64,000 nucleotides of DNA from Granulicella paludicola (GCF_025685545.1 NZ_JAGSYC010000026.1:682001-746000), one strand, 5' to 3'. Positions 34,321 through 44,868 are shown, counted from the first letter of the stretch. Notes: generated from the sequence alone by a model not told the origin. A program made the numbers and translations.

Positions 34321-36078
34321 ATGGACATGCGAGTTCACCGCCTTCTCACCTTATCTATAGTTAGTCTCCCTGTTATTGCGTTCACACTCGTTTCCAACAC
34401 GGTCGCTGTGGGGCAGAAGAAGGCATCCCCTGCACCTGTAACGGCGACGTCTACGCAGCCTGCGGTCGAATCGCTCGATCTCGATATGTATGCGCGGATA
34501 CGCGAGGAGGGCTTTCGCCACTCGCATGTGATGGAGTACTCGAGCGCGCTCTTTGATGACATTGGTCCACGGCTCACGGGTTCGCCTGCGATGGCTCGCG
34601 CGAACGAGTGGACGCGCATGCAACTGGCGGCGATGGGGCTGAGCAATGCGCATCTGGAGAGCTGGGGCGACTTCGGCATGGGCTGGACGCAGCTTGGTTC
34701 GTCGCTCTTTCTGGAGAAGCCATCCCACGGCGTCATCGTGGCGCAAGCCACGCCGTGGTCGCCCGCTACGAATGGCGTCATTACGGCTGATGTTGTGGCT
34801 GTTCATGGACTAACGGAGGAGAGCGATTTCGCTGCCTACAAAGGCAAGCTAAAGGGCAAAGTGATCCTCTACGGGCACGCTGCTTCGTCTCCGGAGATCG
34901 ATCCGAACAAGGTGCCTGCCATGGAGCATTACGATGCGAAGAAGCTGGCAGAGATCGAACAGTATCCGTTGAACGACGACATGAAAGACGTAATTCCCGT
35001 CAACAACGTGGATGCGATCCGCAAGGTCACGAACGGCTGGGCTTTCCAAGAGAGGGTGGCGAAGTTTTTCAGCGACGAAGGCGCGCTATTGGTGCTGGAG
35101 CCGGGTGGCGCGGATGGAGTGCTGAGCGACGACACGAACAGCTCGTTCGGATGGTTCGTGTACTCACCTGAGCACAAGCAGCCGATTCCCGAAGAGGTGA
35201 TCGCAACGGAAGCCTGGAACCGTATGTCGCGGCTCCTGGAGCAGAAGGTCCCAGTGACGGTGACTGCGCAGGTGAACACGCAGTTCAGCGGCGATCACGA
35301 GCAGGGCTACAACACGATTGCCGAGATTCCTGGCACCGATCCGAAGCTGAAGGACGAGGTGGTGATGGTGGGCGGCCATCTCGATAGCTGGGCCAGCGGC
35401 ACAGGCGCGACGGATAACGGCGCTGGCTCGGTGGTGGCGATGGAGGCCATGCGGATTTTGAAGTCGCTGGATGTGAAGCCGCGGCGCACCATCCGCATTG
35501 CGTTGTGGAGCGGTGAGGAGCAGGGCGTCTTCGGCTCGTATGGGTACGTGCAGAGCCACTACGCGACCTTGCATTTTTCGCAGGCGAAGGAGGATGCGAG
35601 CATACCGGTCTTCGTGCGCGTAATGACGGCTCCTCCTACATTGAAGCCCGAGGCGGCGAAGTTCGATGCTTACTTCAATATGGACAACGGCACTGGCAAG
35701 CTGCTGGGTGTGTTTGCAGAGGGCAACTCCGCGATCGCGCCGATCTTCAAGCAGTGGATGGAGCCGCTGTCGGATCTCGGGATGACCACAGTCTCCGAGC
35801 GCAATACGGGTTCGACCGACCATGTGTGGTTCCAACAGGCCGGACTGCCGGGCTTCCAGTTCATCCAGGACCCGCGCGACTATGACAGCCGCACACATCA
35901 CACTTCGCTCGATGTGTATGACCACCTGAGCCCCGATGACCTGAAGCAGGCGGCCGTGATTGAAGCGATCTTCCTCTACAACACGGCGCAGCGCGATCAG
36001 ATGCTGCCGCGCCCGCAGCTGCCGCTCAATCTGAAGGATAAGCAGATTGAGGGGCTGTTTCCCGATGCGTTGAAGTAG
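34321..36078 (+). CDS. Secreted M28 family zinc peptidase
   Basis: A 585-residue exported peptidase. It has a signal peptide (residues 1-30), a region near 110-310 with a PA-type insertion, and the M28 catalytic core. Metal site seen: HLDSWASGTGATDNGAGS near 352-369 gives His, Asp and the bridging Asp; SGEEQGVFGSYG near 397 gives the catalytic Glu; and GSTDHVWFQQAGLPG near 498 gives the final His. The family covers glutamate carboxypeptidase II-like enzymes. It is last in the Rieske - quinoprotein operon and is followed by a 29-bp hairpin. Whether it shares a pathway with its neighbours is not known. Confidence 0.9.
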   Translation: MDMRVHRLLTLSIVSLPVIAFTLVSNTVAVGQKKASPAPVTATSTQPAVESLDLDMYARIREEGFRHSHVMEYSSALFDDIGPRLTGSPAMARANEWTRMQLAAMGLSNAHLESWGDFGMGWTQLGSSLFLEKPSHGVIVAQATPWSPATNGVITADVVAVHGLTEESDFAAYKGKLKGKVILYGHAASSPEIDPNKVPAMEHYDAKKLAEIEQYPLNDDMKDVIPVNNVDAIRKVTNGWAFQERVAKFFSDEGALLVLEPGGADGVLSDDTNSSFGWFVYSPEHKQPIPEEVIATEAWNRMSRLLEQKVPVTVTAQVNTQFSGDHEQGYNTIAEIPGTDPKLKDEVVMVGGHLDSWASGTGATDNGAGSVVAMEAMRILKSLDVKPRRTIRIALWSGEEQGVFGSYGYVQSHYATLHFSQAKEDASIPVFVRVMTAPPTLKPEAAKFDAYFNMDNGTGKLLGVFAEGNSAIAPIFKQWMEPLSDLGMTTVSERNTGSTDHVWFQQAGLPGFQFIQDPRDYDSRTHHTSLDVYDHLSPDDLKQAAVIEAIFLYNTAQRDQMLPRPQLPLNLKDKQIEGLFPDALK

Positions 36079-36085
36079 CGGAAGT

Positions 36086-36152
36086 CAGACAAAAGAGGAA
36101 AGGGGGTAGAGGAGAATGCATCTCTCCTCTACCCCCTCTCCTCTTTTGTCTG
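36086..36152. terminator. Very long bidirectional hairpin between M28 gene and rpoD
   Basis: The left arm (36086-36115) and right arm (36123-36152) pair over 29 positions with one A/C mismatch (36100 and 36138) and a 7-nt loop (36116-36122). Stems end in CAGACAAAAGAGGA and TCCTCTTTTGTCTG. It separates convergent transcripts: the plus-strand M28 operon and minus-strand rpoD. T-rich sequence lies in the descending arms. Long even for a terminator. Confidence 0.88.
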
Positions 36153-36155
36153 TCT

Positions 36156-37901
<1,746 letters not shown>

Positions 37902-38208
37902 AGCGGCGCCTCAGAAAAATATTTTGGAAGTTTCCTGTCTATACCGGGTCAGCAGACGACGGCGGTTAGAGGACTCCCTTGGTTGGTTCGGGTCGCTGGG
38001 TACGGAGGTTGCGGTCAAGGCCGCGGGCGCAGGCGGAAGAGGCATGTGACGCTTGAGTGGTCAGGCTCAAGGCTGTCAGGGAAGTCTTCGGCAACTCGGA
38101 GGCGCACGAACTCCAGCGAGACTAGTCTATCACTCAGTTAGACGGTTTTGGCGTGGAAAAGATGCAAGTGTGTCACTTTGAACACGATCGACCCTGCCAG
38201 ACAGGATT
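37902..38208. other. rpoD upstream region, no gene seen
   Basis: A 307-nt gap with no convincing coding sequence. It should hold the rpoD promoter and leader. A -10-like TAGACT lies on the minus strand at 38129-38124 but with no good -35, so I do not call a promoter. No tRNA or known riboswitch pattern was recognised. Confidence 0.5.
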
Positions 38209-38499
38209 TCAGCCGAAGTTGAGCATCGGGGCGGGTTCACGCAGGGGTTCTCCGGGCGCACCCGACTGGCAGTTGGGGCAGAGTCGAGCCTTGATATCCA
38301 TGCCGTTGCAGCCGTAATCGAAGCTGCATCTGCCGCAGCGTAGCTGGTAGATGGTCTGGCGGTCGCGGGTCGTGGAGGCGGCGCCGGTATCGCGTATGAC
38401 GGTTTGCCCGTTGGGGTTCTTGTAGCCAGGTGCGGTCGTCGGGGACAGGCCCTTGGAGGCGATAAGGCCGCCGCGACGGGCGGGTGCAGAGAGTTTCAT
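38209..38499 (-). CDS. Small zinc-ribbon-like protein
   Basis: A 96-residue protein. A disordered, basic N-terminal half precedes a compact cysteine region near 54-78: CGRCSFDYGCNG followed by LCPNCQSG. Four cysteines in two CxxC pairs, with a fifth Cys between, suggest a zinc ribbon. I do not recognise a named family. It sits between rpoD and a GNAT gene, all on the minus strand. A small nucleic-acid or protein-binding role is possible but not shown. Confidence 0.55.
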   Translation of the reverse strand: MKLSAPARRGGLIASKGLSPTTAPGYKNPNGQTVIRDTGAASTTRDRQTIYQLRCGRCSFDYGCNGMDIKARLCPNCQSGAPGEPLREPAPMLNFG

Positions 38500-38523
38500 G
38501 CGCAGCTTTCTGTTTGAGAGGCG

Positions 38524-39135
38524 CTACAGCGCTTTGGCGAGGATCAGATCGGAGCAGGTGAGGCTGCCGACCTGGAAGGTGCGGGTTCCGGCCTCGATGA
38601 AGCCGTTGCGGTAGTAGAAGTTGAGGGCGCGCTGGTTGCCGTCGTTGACGCCGAGCAGCAGGCGCGTACGTCCGAGTGCGAGGGCGTCGGTTATGGCGGT
38701 ATCTAGCAGTGCCTGCGCCGGGCGAATGCCCGGGTGGCCCATGACGGGCACCGCTCGGAAGCGGGATAGGAGATAGATGCGCTTCAGCTCGATGTCGCCG
38801 GACAGAATGTTGATGGTCGGAAGTTCGGGATCGCTGAGCAGCGTGTAGCCGACCGCGGAAAGATCGTCGGCGAAGGAGCCCGCAGTGGCGAGTGTGACGC
38901 GGGTGTTTGGTTTGGCGAGATAGCCTTCATAGGCTGCGGCGGTATGGTGCTTCGCGCAGTGGGCGACAATGTCGCTGCCGGGCAGCATCCAGGTAAAGGC
39001 TTCGAGGAAGGTGGCTGCGCCGATGAGCGCGAGGGCTGCTGCGTCCGCTACGGTGGCAGGGCGAAGCGTGACGGGTTCAACCTCAGGGGGTGGCGGCACT
39101 TTTGTCGGAGTTGTTTTGGTGGGATCGAGCGTCAT
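38524..39135 (-). CDS. GNAT-family N-acetyltransferase
   Basis: A 203-residue acetyltransferase. After a Pro-rich N-terminus (residues 1-20) it has the GNAT fold: TLRPATVADAAALALIGAATF near 23, beta strands IELKRIYLLSRFRAVPVMGHPG near 110-130 (the acetyl-CoA pyrophosphate loop is less canonical), and ALNFYYRNGFIEAGTRTFQVG near 170-190. AGGAAG lies 6 nt before ATG 39135. The open frame extends further upstream, but that part looks non-coding and overlaps the photolyase promoter region. Substrate is unknown. Confidence 0.82.
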   Translation of the reverse strand: MTLDPTKTTPTKVPPPPEVEPVTLRPATVADAAALALIGAATFLEAFTWMLPGSDIVAHCAKHHTAAAYEGYLAKPNTRVTLATAGSFADDLSAVGYTLLSDPELPTINILSGDIELKRIYLLSRFRAVPVMGHPGIRPAQALLDTAITDALALGRTRLLLGVNDGNQRALNFYYRNGFIEAGTRTFQVGSLTCSDLILAKAL

Positions 39136-39207
39136 CGAGCTTCCTTTACTGATGATGGTAAGCCAGCCGGCATGGACAGGGCGTGGTCGCGTACGGTAGA
39201 GATGCCT

Positions 39208-40683
39208 ATGAGTAACGAGCAAAAGATGACGACACAGGAACGGGACGCGCAGTACGCTAAGGTGGGTAAGGAGTTTGCAGCCGACCCGAACGTGCCCGAG
39301 GCTTTGAAGCTGCTGACTGATGATCCGCGCGTGACCGTGCGACGAGGTGGAGCGCCTGTCGAAGGAAAATGCGTCGTGTACTGGATGCAGCGATCGCAGC
39401 GGGGACGTGACAACCATGCGCTCGATAAGGCGATTGAGTGCGGTAACGCGCTAGGTCTGCCAGTGGTGGCGTACTTCGCCGGGATCCGGAACTTCATCCA
39501 TGCGAACGCACGACACTACGCGTTCCTCAACCAGGGCCTGCCGGACATCGAAGAAGACTGCGAAGAGCGCGGCGTGGGCTTTGTCATGCGGAAGCATCCG
39601 CACCAGAAGCTGGAGCCGTTTCTGGAAGACGTCGGCGCGGTGATGGTGATTGGTGACGAAAACCCTATGCGCGAGCCGGAGCGTTGGCGCGTCCACATGG
39701 CGCAGACGCTGAAGGTGCCTTACTGGACGGTGGATGCGGATGTAATCGTACCGTCGAAGCTGCTGGAGAAGGCGCAGTTTTCGGCAGCGGTGGCGCGGCC
39801 TCGGCTGTATCGTGCACTGGAGCAGTTCCTCGTGCCATACGACAATCCGAAGGCGGAGGTCGCGTGGAAGAAGCGCCGGGACCTGCATGCCGACGATGTC
39901 CGCGCGGATATGACGGTGGACTGGGAAGACTTTGACCGTAGCGTGCCGCCGGTTGAGGCGTGGAAGGGCGGGCATCATGCCGGGCTGAAGCGGCTGCATC
40001 ACTTTTGCGACATGCTGCTGGAGCGGTACGACCACGACCGCAATCATCCGGAGGTCGATGGTTCGAGCAAGATGAGTCCGTATCTTCATTTTGGGCACCT
40101 TGGGCCGCAGACAATTGCATTGGCAGTGGAAGCGGCCGCGAAGAAACACCCGAAGCTGAAGGCCGCGAAGGAAAGCTACTTCAATGAGTTGATTGCATGG
40201 CGCGAGCTGTCAGTGAACTTCGTACGCTACCAACCCGAGTACGACTCGCCTGCCTGTGCCGACAACTGGGCAAAGCTAACCATCGCCCAGCATGAAAAGG
40301 ACGAGCGCGAGGTGCTTTATACGCGCAAGCAGCTGGAGAACGGCGAGACCTACGACGAGTTATGGAACGCCGCGCAGATGCAGATGGTTCGCTACGGATG
40401 GATGCACAACTATCTGCGGATGTACTGGGCCAAAAAGATTCTGGAGTGGACGCCGAATGTAGCGACCGCGATGGAGTATGCGATCTGGCTGAACGATCGC
40501 TACGAGCTGGATGGGCGCGATCCGGGCGGTTACGCGGGGGTGGCATGGTCCATGCTGGGTAAGTTCGACAGGACATGGTTCGACCGCCCCATCTTCGGCA
40601 AGATTCGCTACATGTCCGGCGCAAGCACAGGGAAGAAGTTCGATTCGAAGGCGTACATACGGCAGGTCCAGAACCTCGGATAA
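39208..40683 (+). CDS. phr: Class II CPD photolyase
   Basis: A 491-residue DNA repair flavoprotein that splits cyclobutane pyrimidine dimers using light. Class II features: YWMQRSQRGRDNHALDKAI near 56, the KMSPYLHFGHLGPQTIALA region near 289, WRELSVNFVRYQPEYDS near 332, and MVRYGWMHNYLRMYWAKKILEW near 390, then NDRYELDGRDPGGYAGVAWSM. FAD and a light-harvesting cofactor are expected (family knowledge). I chose ATG 39208, with GGTAGAG 6 nt upstream. It is divergent from GNAT with a 72-nt gap. A leaderless-type hydrolase gene begins 10 nt after the stop. Confidence 0.92.
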   Translation: MSNEQKMTTQERDAQYAKVGKEFAADPNVPEALKLLTDDPRVTVRRGGAPVEGKCVVYWMQRSQRGRDNHALDKAIECGNALGLPVVAYFAGIRNFIHANARHYAFLNQGLPDIEEDCEERGVGFVMRKHPHQKLEPFLEDVGAVMVIGDENPMREPERWRVHMAQTLKVPYWTVDADVIVPSKLLEKAQFSAAVARPRLYRALEQFLVPYDNPKAEVAWKKRRDLHADDVRADMTVDWEDFDRSVPPVEAWKGGHHAGLKRLHHFCDMLLERYDHDRNHPEVDGSSKMSPYLHFGHLGPQTIALAVEAAAKKHPKLKAAKESYFNELIAWRELSVNFVRYQPEYDSPACADNWAKLTIAQHEKDEREVLYTRKQLENGETYDELWNAAQMQMVRYGWMHNYLRMYWAKKILEWTPNVATAMEYAIWLNDRYELDGRDPGGYAGVAWSMLGKFDRTWFDRPIFGKIRYMSGASTGKKFDSKAYIRQVQNLG

Positions 40684-40693
40684 GCTGGTGGGT

Positions 40694-41836
40694 ATGAAGC
40701 GAGTCCGGTTAGCGGCGGTGTTGCTGTTGTTGGTGGGCGTGGCGCAGGCGGAGAAGAAGCCGAAGTTGCGGATCGTCGATGCGAATGCTCGTGTCGGTGT
40801 GGTGACGCGGGTCTTTCATCCCGCGGCAGCTCGCAACTGGCGTGGTGCCGCTGTGCAGGAGCTGGATGCGGTGATCTGGTATCCGGCGAGCGATACCGCG
40901 ATTGAGACGAAGCAGTTTGTGGGTGATGCGGAGCATCCGCTGTTTGTTGCCGGCAGCGCGATGCCCCATGCAGACTTTGCTCCTCACCTGGAGCGTCTGC
41001 CGCTGATCCTGATCTCGCATGGAACAGGCGGCAGTGCTTTGCAGATGGCATGGCTGGGTACGGCGCTGGCGCGGGCCGGGTATATCGCGGTGGCCGTCGA
41101 TCATCCCGGCAATAACGCGAATGGCAAGCTCACGCCGGAAGGCTTTGCGCTGTGGTGGGAGCGGGCGACGGATTTGTCCAACGTGCTCGACGCGTTGCTA
41201 AAGGACGAGACGTTTGGGGTGCGGATAGACTCGACGCGCATTGCGGCTGCGGGTTACTCGCTGGGCGGCTACACGGTGCTGGAACTCGCCGGGGCGCAGA
41301 CGGATATTGCGCAGTTCTTCGATCGCTGCCGACCCCATCCCGAAGACAAAGCGGGGAAGCCGACCGACGATGCTGCGGTGTGCCATGTGCCGGAGATGCG
41401 TGGGATGGGTAGTGTCGACGACATTCTCCAAGCCGTGAGGAAGACGAGTCGCGAGAGCCTGGCGCGATCGGGGGAGAGCTATCGCGATCCCCGGGTAAAG
41501 GCGGTGTTTGCGATTGCTCCTGCGCTAGGATTCACGGAAACCCCTGAGAGCTTGCATGCCATTCGCCTGCCGGTGGAGATGGTGGTGGGGACGGAAGATC
41601 GCATCGCGCCTGCGAATGAGAATGCGGATTATCTGCGAGCCAACCTGAAGGCCGGGCGCGAGACGACGCTGCCGGGCGTTAGCCACTACACGTTTCTAGA
41701 TACCTGCACTCCGGCTGGTGTGAGCGCGCTGCCAATGTACTGCACCGAGGCCCCAGGGATTGAGCGGGACGCGGTTCATGCCAGGGTAGCGGCAACGGCG
41801 GTGACATTCTTCGATCGCGAACTGCGATGGCGCTAA
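40694..41836 (+). CDS. Secreted alpha/beta hydrolase, dienelactone-hydrolase-like
   Basis: A 380-residue exported hydrolase with a signal peptide (residues 1-18, ending GVAQA). The alpha/beta fold carries an oxyanion-hole strand LPLILISHGTGGS near 105 and the nucleophile elbow GYSLGGYT near 189 (Ser). The acid Asp may lie in VVGTEDRIAP near 300 and the base His in GVSHYTFLD near 335. Similar proteins are annotated as platelet-activating-factor acetylhydrolase-like or dienelactone hydrolases; substrate unknown. TAAGCT overlapping the photolyase stop region lies 6 nt before the ATG, a leaderless-type start. Confidence 0.82.
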   Translation: MKRVRLAAVLLLLVGVAQAEKKPKLRIVDANARVGVVTRVFHPAAARNWRGAAVQELDAVIWYPASDTAIETKQFVGDAEHPLFVAGSAMPHADFAPHLERLPLILISHGTGGSALQMAWLGTALARAGYIAVAVDHPGNNANGKLTPEGFALWWERATDLSNVLDALLKDETFGVRIDSTRIAAAGYSLGGYTVLELAGAQTDIAQFFDRCRPHPEDKAGKPTDDAAVCHVPEMRGMGSVDDILQAVRKTSRESLARSGESYRDPRVKAVFAIAPALGFTETPESLHAIRLPVEMVVGTEDRIAPANENADYLRANLKAGRETTLPGVSHYTFLDTCTPAGVSALPMYCTEAPGIERDAVHARVAATAVTFFDRELRWR

Positions 41837-41846
41837 GGCCTTAGGT

Positions 41847-42284
41847 TTAGTGGCAGCCGGATTGGATCGTTGGAATGCGTTGCCAGGTCTCTGTCCGGCC
41901 GAAGAGAGTGAAGAGAATGTAGCCGCGCAGCTTCAGCTGATTGCCTTCGGGGGTGATGTAGCCACGATAGGTGTGGCCACTAAGCGGGTCATAGAGATGG
42001 CCGCCGCCGAGGCGCTTGTCATCGGCAGGCGTGAAGCCGGAGCCGATCACGAGGTTGCAGGCGGGCCGATTGCGCAGTCTGGGGTCGGGGTTGTGGACGT
42101 CGACTGTCTGCGGTGGGTTCGGAGAGAGCTTAACCACGCGCAGGCAAACCGCATTGCCACACGGTTCGATGCGGACGATGGCTCCGATGGGAGTGCGCCA
42201 GTCGCCCAGGGACGCGGTCACAGGCGATGTCGCATGCGCTGCGGTTACCACAAACAGAAGAGCCAAAAGACTAGAAAGCTTCAT
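41847..42284 (-). CDS. DUF2147 family exported protein
   Basis: A 145-residue protein with a signal peptide (residues 1-18, ALLFVVTAAHA). The mature beta-barrel matches DUF2147: GDWRTPIGAIVRIEPCGNAVCLRVV near 26, and a GGHLYDPLSGHTYRGYITPEGNQLKLRGYI-type block near 95-125. These small periplasmic proteins have unknown function. ATG 42284 starts the signal peptide directly; an upstream ATG at 42320 would add 12 residues. It is convergent with the preceding hydrolase gene, 10 nt apart. Confidence 0.8.
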   Translation of the reverse strand: MKLSSLLALLFVVTAAHATSPVTASLGDWRTPIGAIVRIEPCGNAVCLRVVKLSPNPPQTVDVHNPDPRLRNRPACNLVIGSGFTPADDKRLGGGHLYDPLSGHTYRGYITPEGNQLKLRGYILFTLFGRTETWQRIPTIQSGCH

Positions 42285-42338
42285 CACGATGGGTTGGATG
42301 CTTTTTTCCGGGAAGGTCATCGGTCAGGCAATCGAGAT

Positions 42339-43589
42339 TTAGTCGACGCGGCAAATGAGGCACTTGAGATAGCGTGTCTCGGGCAGAGTGAGAATCTCTG
42401 GGTGATCGGGAGCGGCAGCGTGCGTCTCCAGCAGCTGTACGCGACGACCGGCATCGGTGGCAGCGGCTGCGACGATCGCGGTGAACTCCTCGAGCGAGAC
42501 ATGGTGCGAGCAGGAGTTGGTGATGAGCGTTCCGCCGGGGTTGAGCAGACGCATGGCGCGCAGGTTGAGCTCTTTATACCCTCGCAGGGCGCCCTCAGTG
42601 GCGCGCTTGCTCTTGGCGAAGGCTGGAGGATCGAGCACGATGGCGTCGAATCGGTCGGCCTCTGCGTTGGATTTCTGGGCGATGTCGTCCAGGTGGCGAA
42701 GGTATTCGAACGCGTCGGCTTCCACCCAGTCGGTCTCGCAGCGAGCGGCGAGTTCTGGGTTCAGCAGCAGATTGCGGTCGGCGGCTTCCAGAGCGGAACG
42801 GCTGGCGTCAACGCCGGTCACGCTGGAACAGATCTTGGCGAGGTGAAGCGCGAAACCGCCTTGATACGTGCAGATGTCGAGAGCTTTCTCCGTGCGACCT
42901 GAGGCCGCAACGATGCGCGCGGCGGCTGCGTAGTTCAGTCGCTGGTCGAGGAAGGCGCCGGTCTTCTGGCCGCTGGCCGCGTCGTACTGGAAATGCAGAT
43001 CGTTGAGTGTAAAGGTGGTCGTCGTGGGTGCAAGCTCGTTACTGGCGAAGAGCGGTTCACTTGAAGGTGCGGGAAGCTGTTCGAGCTCGCGGATGCGAGG
43101 GTCGGGACGCTCCCAGATCGTCAGTGGCTCACCGTTCGGAGCCAGGCCCGCGCGAAGGGCTTCGACCAGGACCTTGCGCACGTCATCCTGCGCAGTGCCT
43201 TGTGTGAGGAGCTGCGCAAGCACGAGATCGTTGTAGCGGTCAGCAATGATGCCGGGAAGATTATCGGCCTCGGAAAAGATGAGGCGGTGCGCGGTGGTGT
43301 TGGGTGCGACGGCTTGGCGCAGAGCGATGGCGGCGTCAATCCGCTGGCGCAGGTCCGCGAGGTACTGCTCGCGAGTGAGCGCAGGCGTATGCGAGACGAG
43401 ACGTCCAGCAATCTGCGAGGCGTTCGAGTAAAGTGCGGTACCGAGGGGAAGCTCGCGGCGGTCGCTTATCGTGACGAGCGATCCGGCTTCCAGGCCGTCG
43501 GTTTTGCTTTCGACATCGGAGCGATAGATCCAAAGGTGGCCCGCACGAAGGCGGTCAGCGGCGCGGAGGGTGATGCGAAGGGTAGACAT
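42339..43589 (-). CDS. rlmI: RlmI-type 23S rRNA cytosine methyltransferase
   Basis: A 416-residue SAM-dependent methyltransferase. The N-terminal PUA domain (about 1-75, HLWIYRSDVES) is followed by a linker and a catalytic Rossmann domain: QYDAASGQKTGAFLDQRLN near 205, motif I LDICTYQGGFALHLAK near 240, and motif IV DPPAFAKSK near 310, with a CSHHVSLEEF stretch near 355. In E. coli RlmI makes m5C1962 in 23S rRNA. TACACT lies 9 nt before ATG 43589. The frame stays open upstream to 44291 through other genes, but family alignment starts at this ATG. Confidence 0.88.
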   Translation of the reverse strand: MSTLRITLRAADRLRAGHLWIYRSDVESKTDGLEAGSLVTISDRRELPLGTALYSNASQIAGRLVSHTPALTREQYLADLRQRIDAAIALRQAVAPNTTAHRLIFSEADNLPGIIADRYNDLVLAQLLTQGTAQDDVRKVLVEALRAGLAPNGEPLTIWERPDPRIRELEQLPAPSSEPLFASNELAPTTTTFTLNDLHFQYDAASGQKTGAFLDQRLNYAAAARIVAASGRTEKALDICTYQGGFALHLAKICSSVTGVDASRSALEAADRNLLLNPELAARCETDWVEADAFEYLRHLDDIAQKSNAEADRFDAIVLDPPAFAKSKRATEGALRGYKELNLRAMRLLNPGGTLITNSCSHHVSLEEFTAIVAAAATDAGRRVQLLETHAAAPDHPEILTLPETRYLKCLICRVD

Positions 43590-43626
43590 CTCTCTACCAG
43601 TGTAGCGGTGGCCGGTGAAGCTCGCG

Positions 43627-44127
43627 CTACGGCAGTGTTGGTACGGGGATGTTGAGTAGCTCCGAGATAGCGGTGACGGCGAGGCTGTGGTCCTCGCGCT
43701 GCACAAGACCGCTGACGATGACGGAGCCGACAAGGCCTGAGCCTGCGATGACAATCGGAAAACCGCCGCCATCGGTAGCGTAGTCAGAGAGAAAGAGGCC
43801 GTGTCGGGCTTCAAGCGTCTGGTTATTGAGCTCGAGTTTGCGACCGACAGCGTAGCTACTGGTGCCGAATCGACGGACAACGTTCCGCTTGCGGCGCACC
43901 CAGTCGGCCTGTCCTGGGGTAGCAAGACCGTTGGGCCCGAGCGTGACGGCAGTGAAAAGGATGTGGCCGGCGAGGTCGACTTCGACGGTGCCGCCCGCGT
44001 TGAGAGCGGTGAGTTTCGAGCGCAGCAGCGAACCAAGTTGCCAGGCGACATCCGCGTTGAAGGAAGGAAAACGCAGAAGGTTCTCTTGCTGCGTAATGAG
44101 GGCGAGGTCGGCGGCGGGGTTGGACAT
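43627..44127 (-). CDS. UPF0303 family protein (heme-degrading-domain-like)
   Basis: A 166-residue protein of UPF0303 (DUF967/HbpS-like fold). Recognisable: FPSFNADVAWQLGSLLRSKL near 21, KRNVVRRFGTSSYAVGRKL near 80, and the Gly-rich DYATDGGGFPIVIAGSGLVGSVIVSGL near 112-138. A role in heme or cofactor binding is suggested for the fold but not proven. TACACT on the minus strand (44140-44135) lies exactly 7 nt before the ATG, with no ribosome site, a textbook leaderless layout. It lies between the CGNR regulator and RlmI on the same strand. Confidence 0.85.
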   Translation of the reverse strand: MSNPAADLALITQQENLLRFPSFNADVAWQLGSLLRSKLTALNAGGTVEVDLAGHILFTAVTLGPNGLATPGQADWVRRKRNVVRRFGTSSYAVGRKLELNNQTLEARHGLFLSDYATDGGGFPIVIAGSGLVGSVIVSGLVQREDHSLAVTAISELLNIPVPTLP

Positions 44128-44173
44128 GAAGCAGAGTGTAGAGCAGTCGCGGTAGAGGAGAGAAGAAAAAAGC

Positions 44174-44734
44174 TCAGGCCTGGGCTTGGCGCTGACGATA
44201 GGCCGCTACTTTGTGGCGGTTGCCGCAGGTAGCCATGCTGCACCAGCGGCGGTGGTGGGACTTGGTGTGGTCGTAGAACCAAAGAACGCACGTAGGGTCT
44301 TCACAGGTGCGGATGAGGTTGAAGTCGCCGTCGACAAGGAGTTCAGCGGCGGCGTTGGCGAGCGGTCCGAGGATCTGGCGTGGCGTTTCCTGCTTGCGAC
44401 GGTGTTCGAGGCGCGGCTCGGAAGCCTTGTCCCAGACGAGATGCGGATGGCTCTTGGAGCGAGCCAGGAATTCGTTGAGGAGGTCGGGATTGCCGTGCTT
44501 GTGGGCCTTGCGTTTTTCGACGAGCGTGCGGAGCGTCTCGCGAAGCAGACGCGTATCGGCGAGGAGTGAGCCGGCGGGACTGGGAGCCCGGGCCGGAACA
44601 GGAATGTCAGCAAGAGCCAGCCAGCGAAGAACATCGGCGTCAGACTGCAGTTGATCGACGAGTTGGCCACCAATCCTAGACGTAGTGTTGAGCAGGTCTA
44701 AGGCGGGATGATCGGCAAGGAAGATCGGTTCCAT
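44174..44734 (-). CDS. CGNR zinc-finger protein (ABATE domain)
   Basis: A 186-residue putative transcription regulator. The N-terminal ABATE domain (about 1-120, FLADHPALDLLNT) is followed by a CGNR zinc finger near 140-182: CEDPTCVLWFYD and WCSMATCGNRHKVAAYRQR, with four cysteines and the CGNR motif. Such proteins are thought to bind DNA with the finger and sense a ligand or stress with the ABATE part. SD GAGGA 6-7 nt upstream supports the start. It is divergent from a Tat-exported hydrolase, which is a plausible target (inference). Confidence 0.88.
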   Translation of the reverse strand: MEPIFLADHPALDLLNTTSRIGGQLVDQLQSDADVLRWLALADIPVPARAPSPAGSLLADTRLLRETLRTLVEKRKAHKHGNPDLLNEFLARSKSHPHLVWDKASEPRLEHRRKQETPRQILGPLANAAAELLVDGDFNLIRTCEDPTCVLWFYDHTKSHHRRWCSMATCGNRHKVAAYRQRQAQA

Positions 44735-44868
44735 GGTGAGTCCTCAAGGGCAGACCAGATAATTATACCGAAGAAACGAATTTTTGCCGGTTACATAGAC
44801 ATCTGTAACTGCAGAAGAGTAATTTTCAAGGTGTCGCAGATCAAAGCGCCTCCACAGGAGATGACGGT

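Noticed and set aside
38524-39417. Longer GNAT frame starting at 39417
   Set aside because: The extra N-terminal part has no GNAT resemblance and covers the photolyase start region; AGGAAG before ATG 39135 fixes the start.
43590-44291. Upstream extension of the rlmI frame to 650 residues
   Set aside because: The extension overlaps the UPF0303 and CGNR genes on the same strand in another frame, is Ser/Pro-rich shadow sequence, and the RlmI family begins at ATG 43589.
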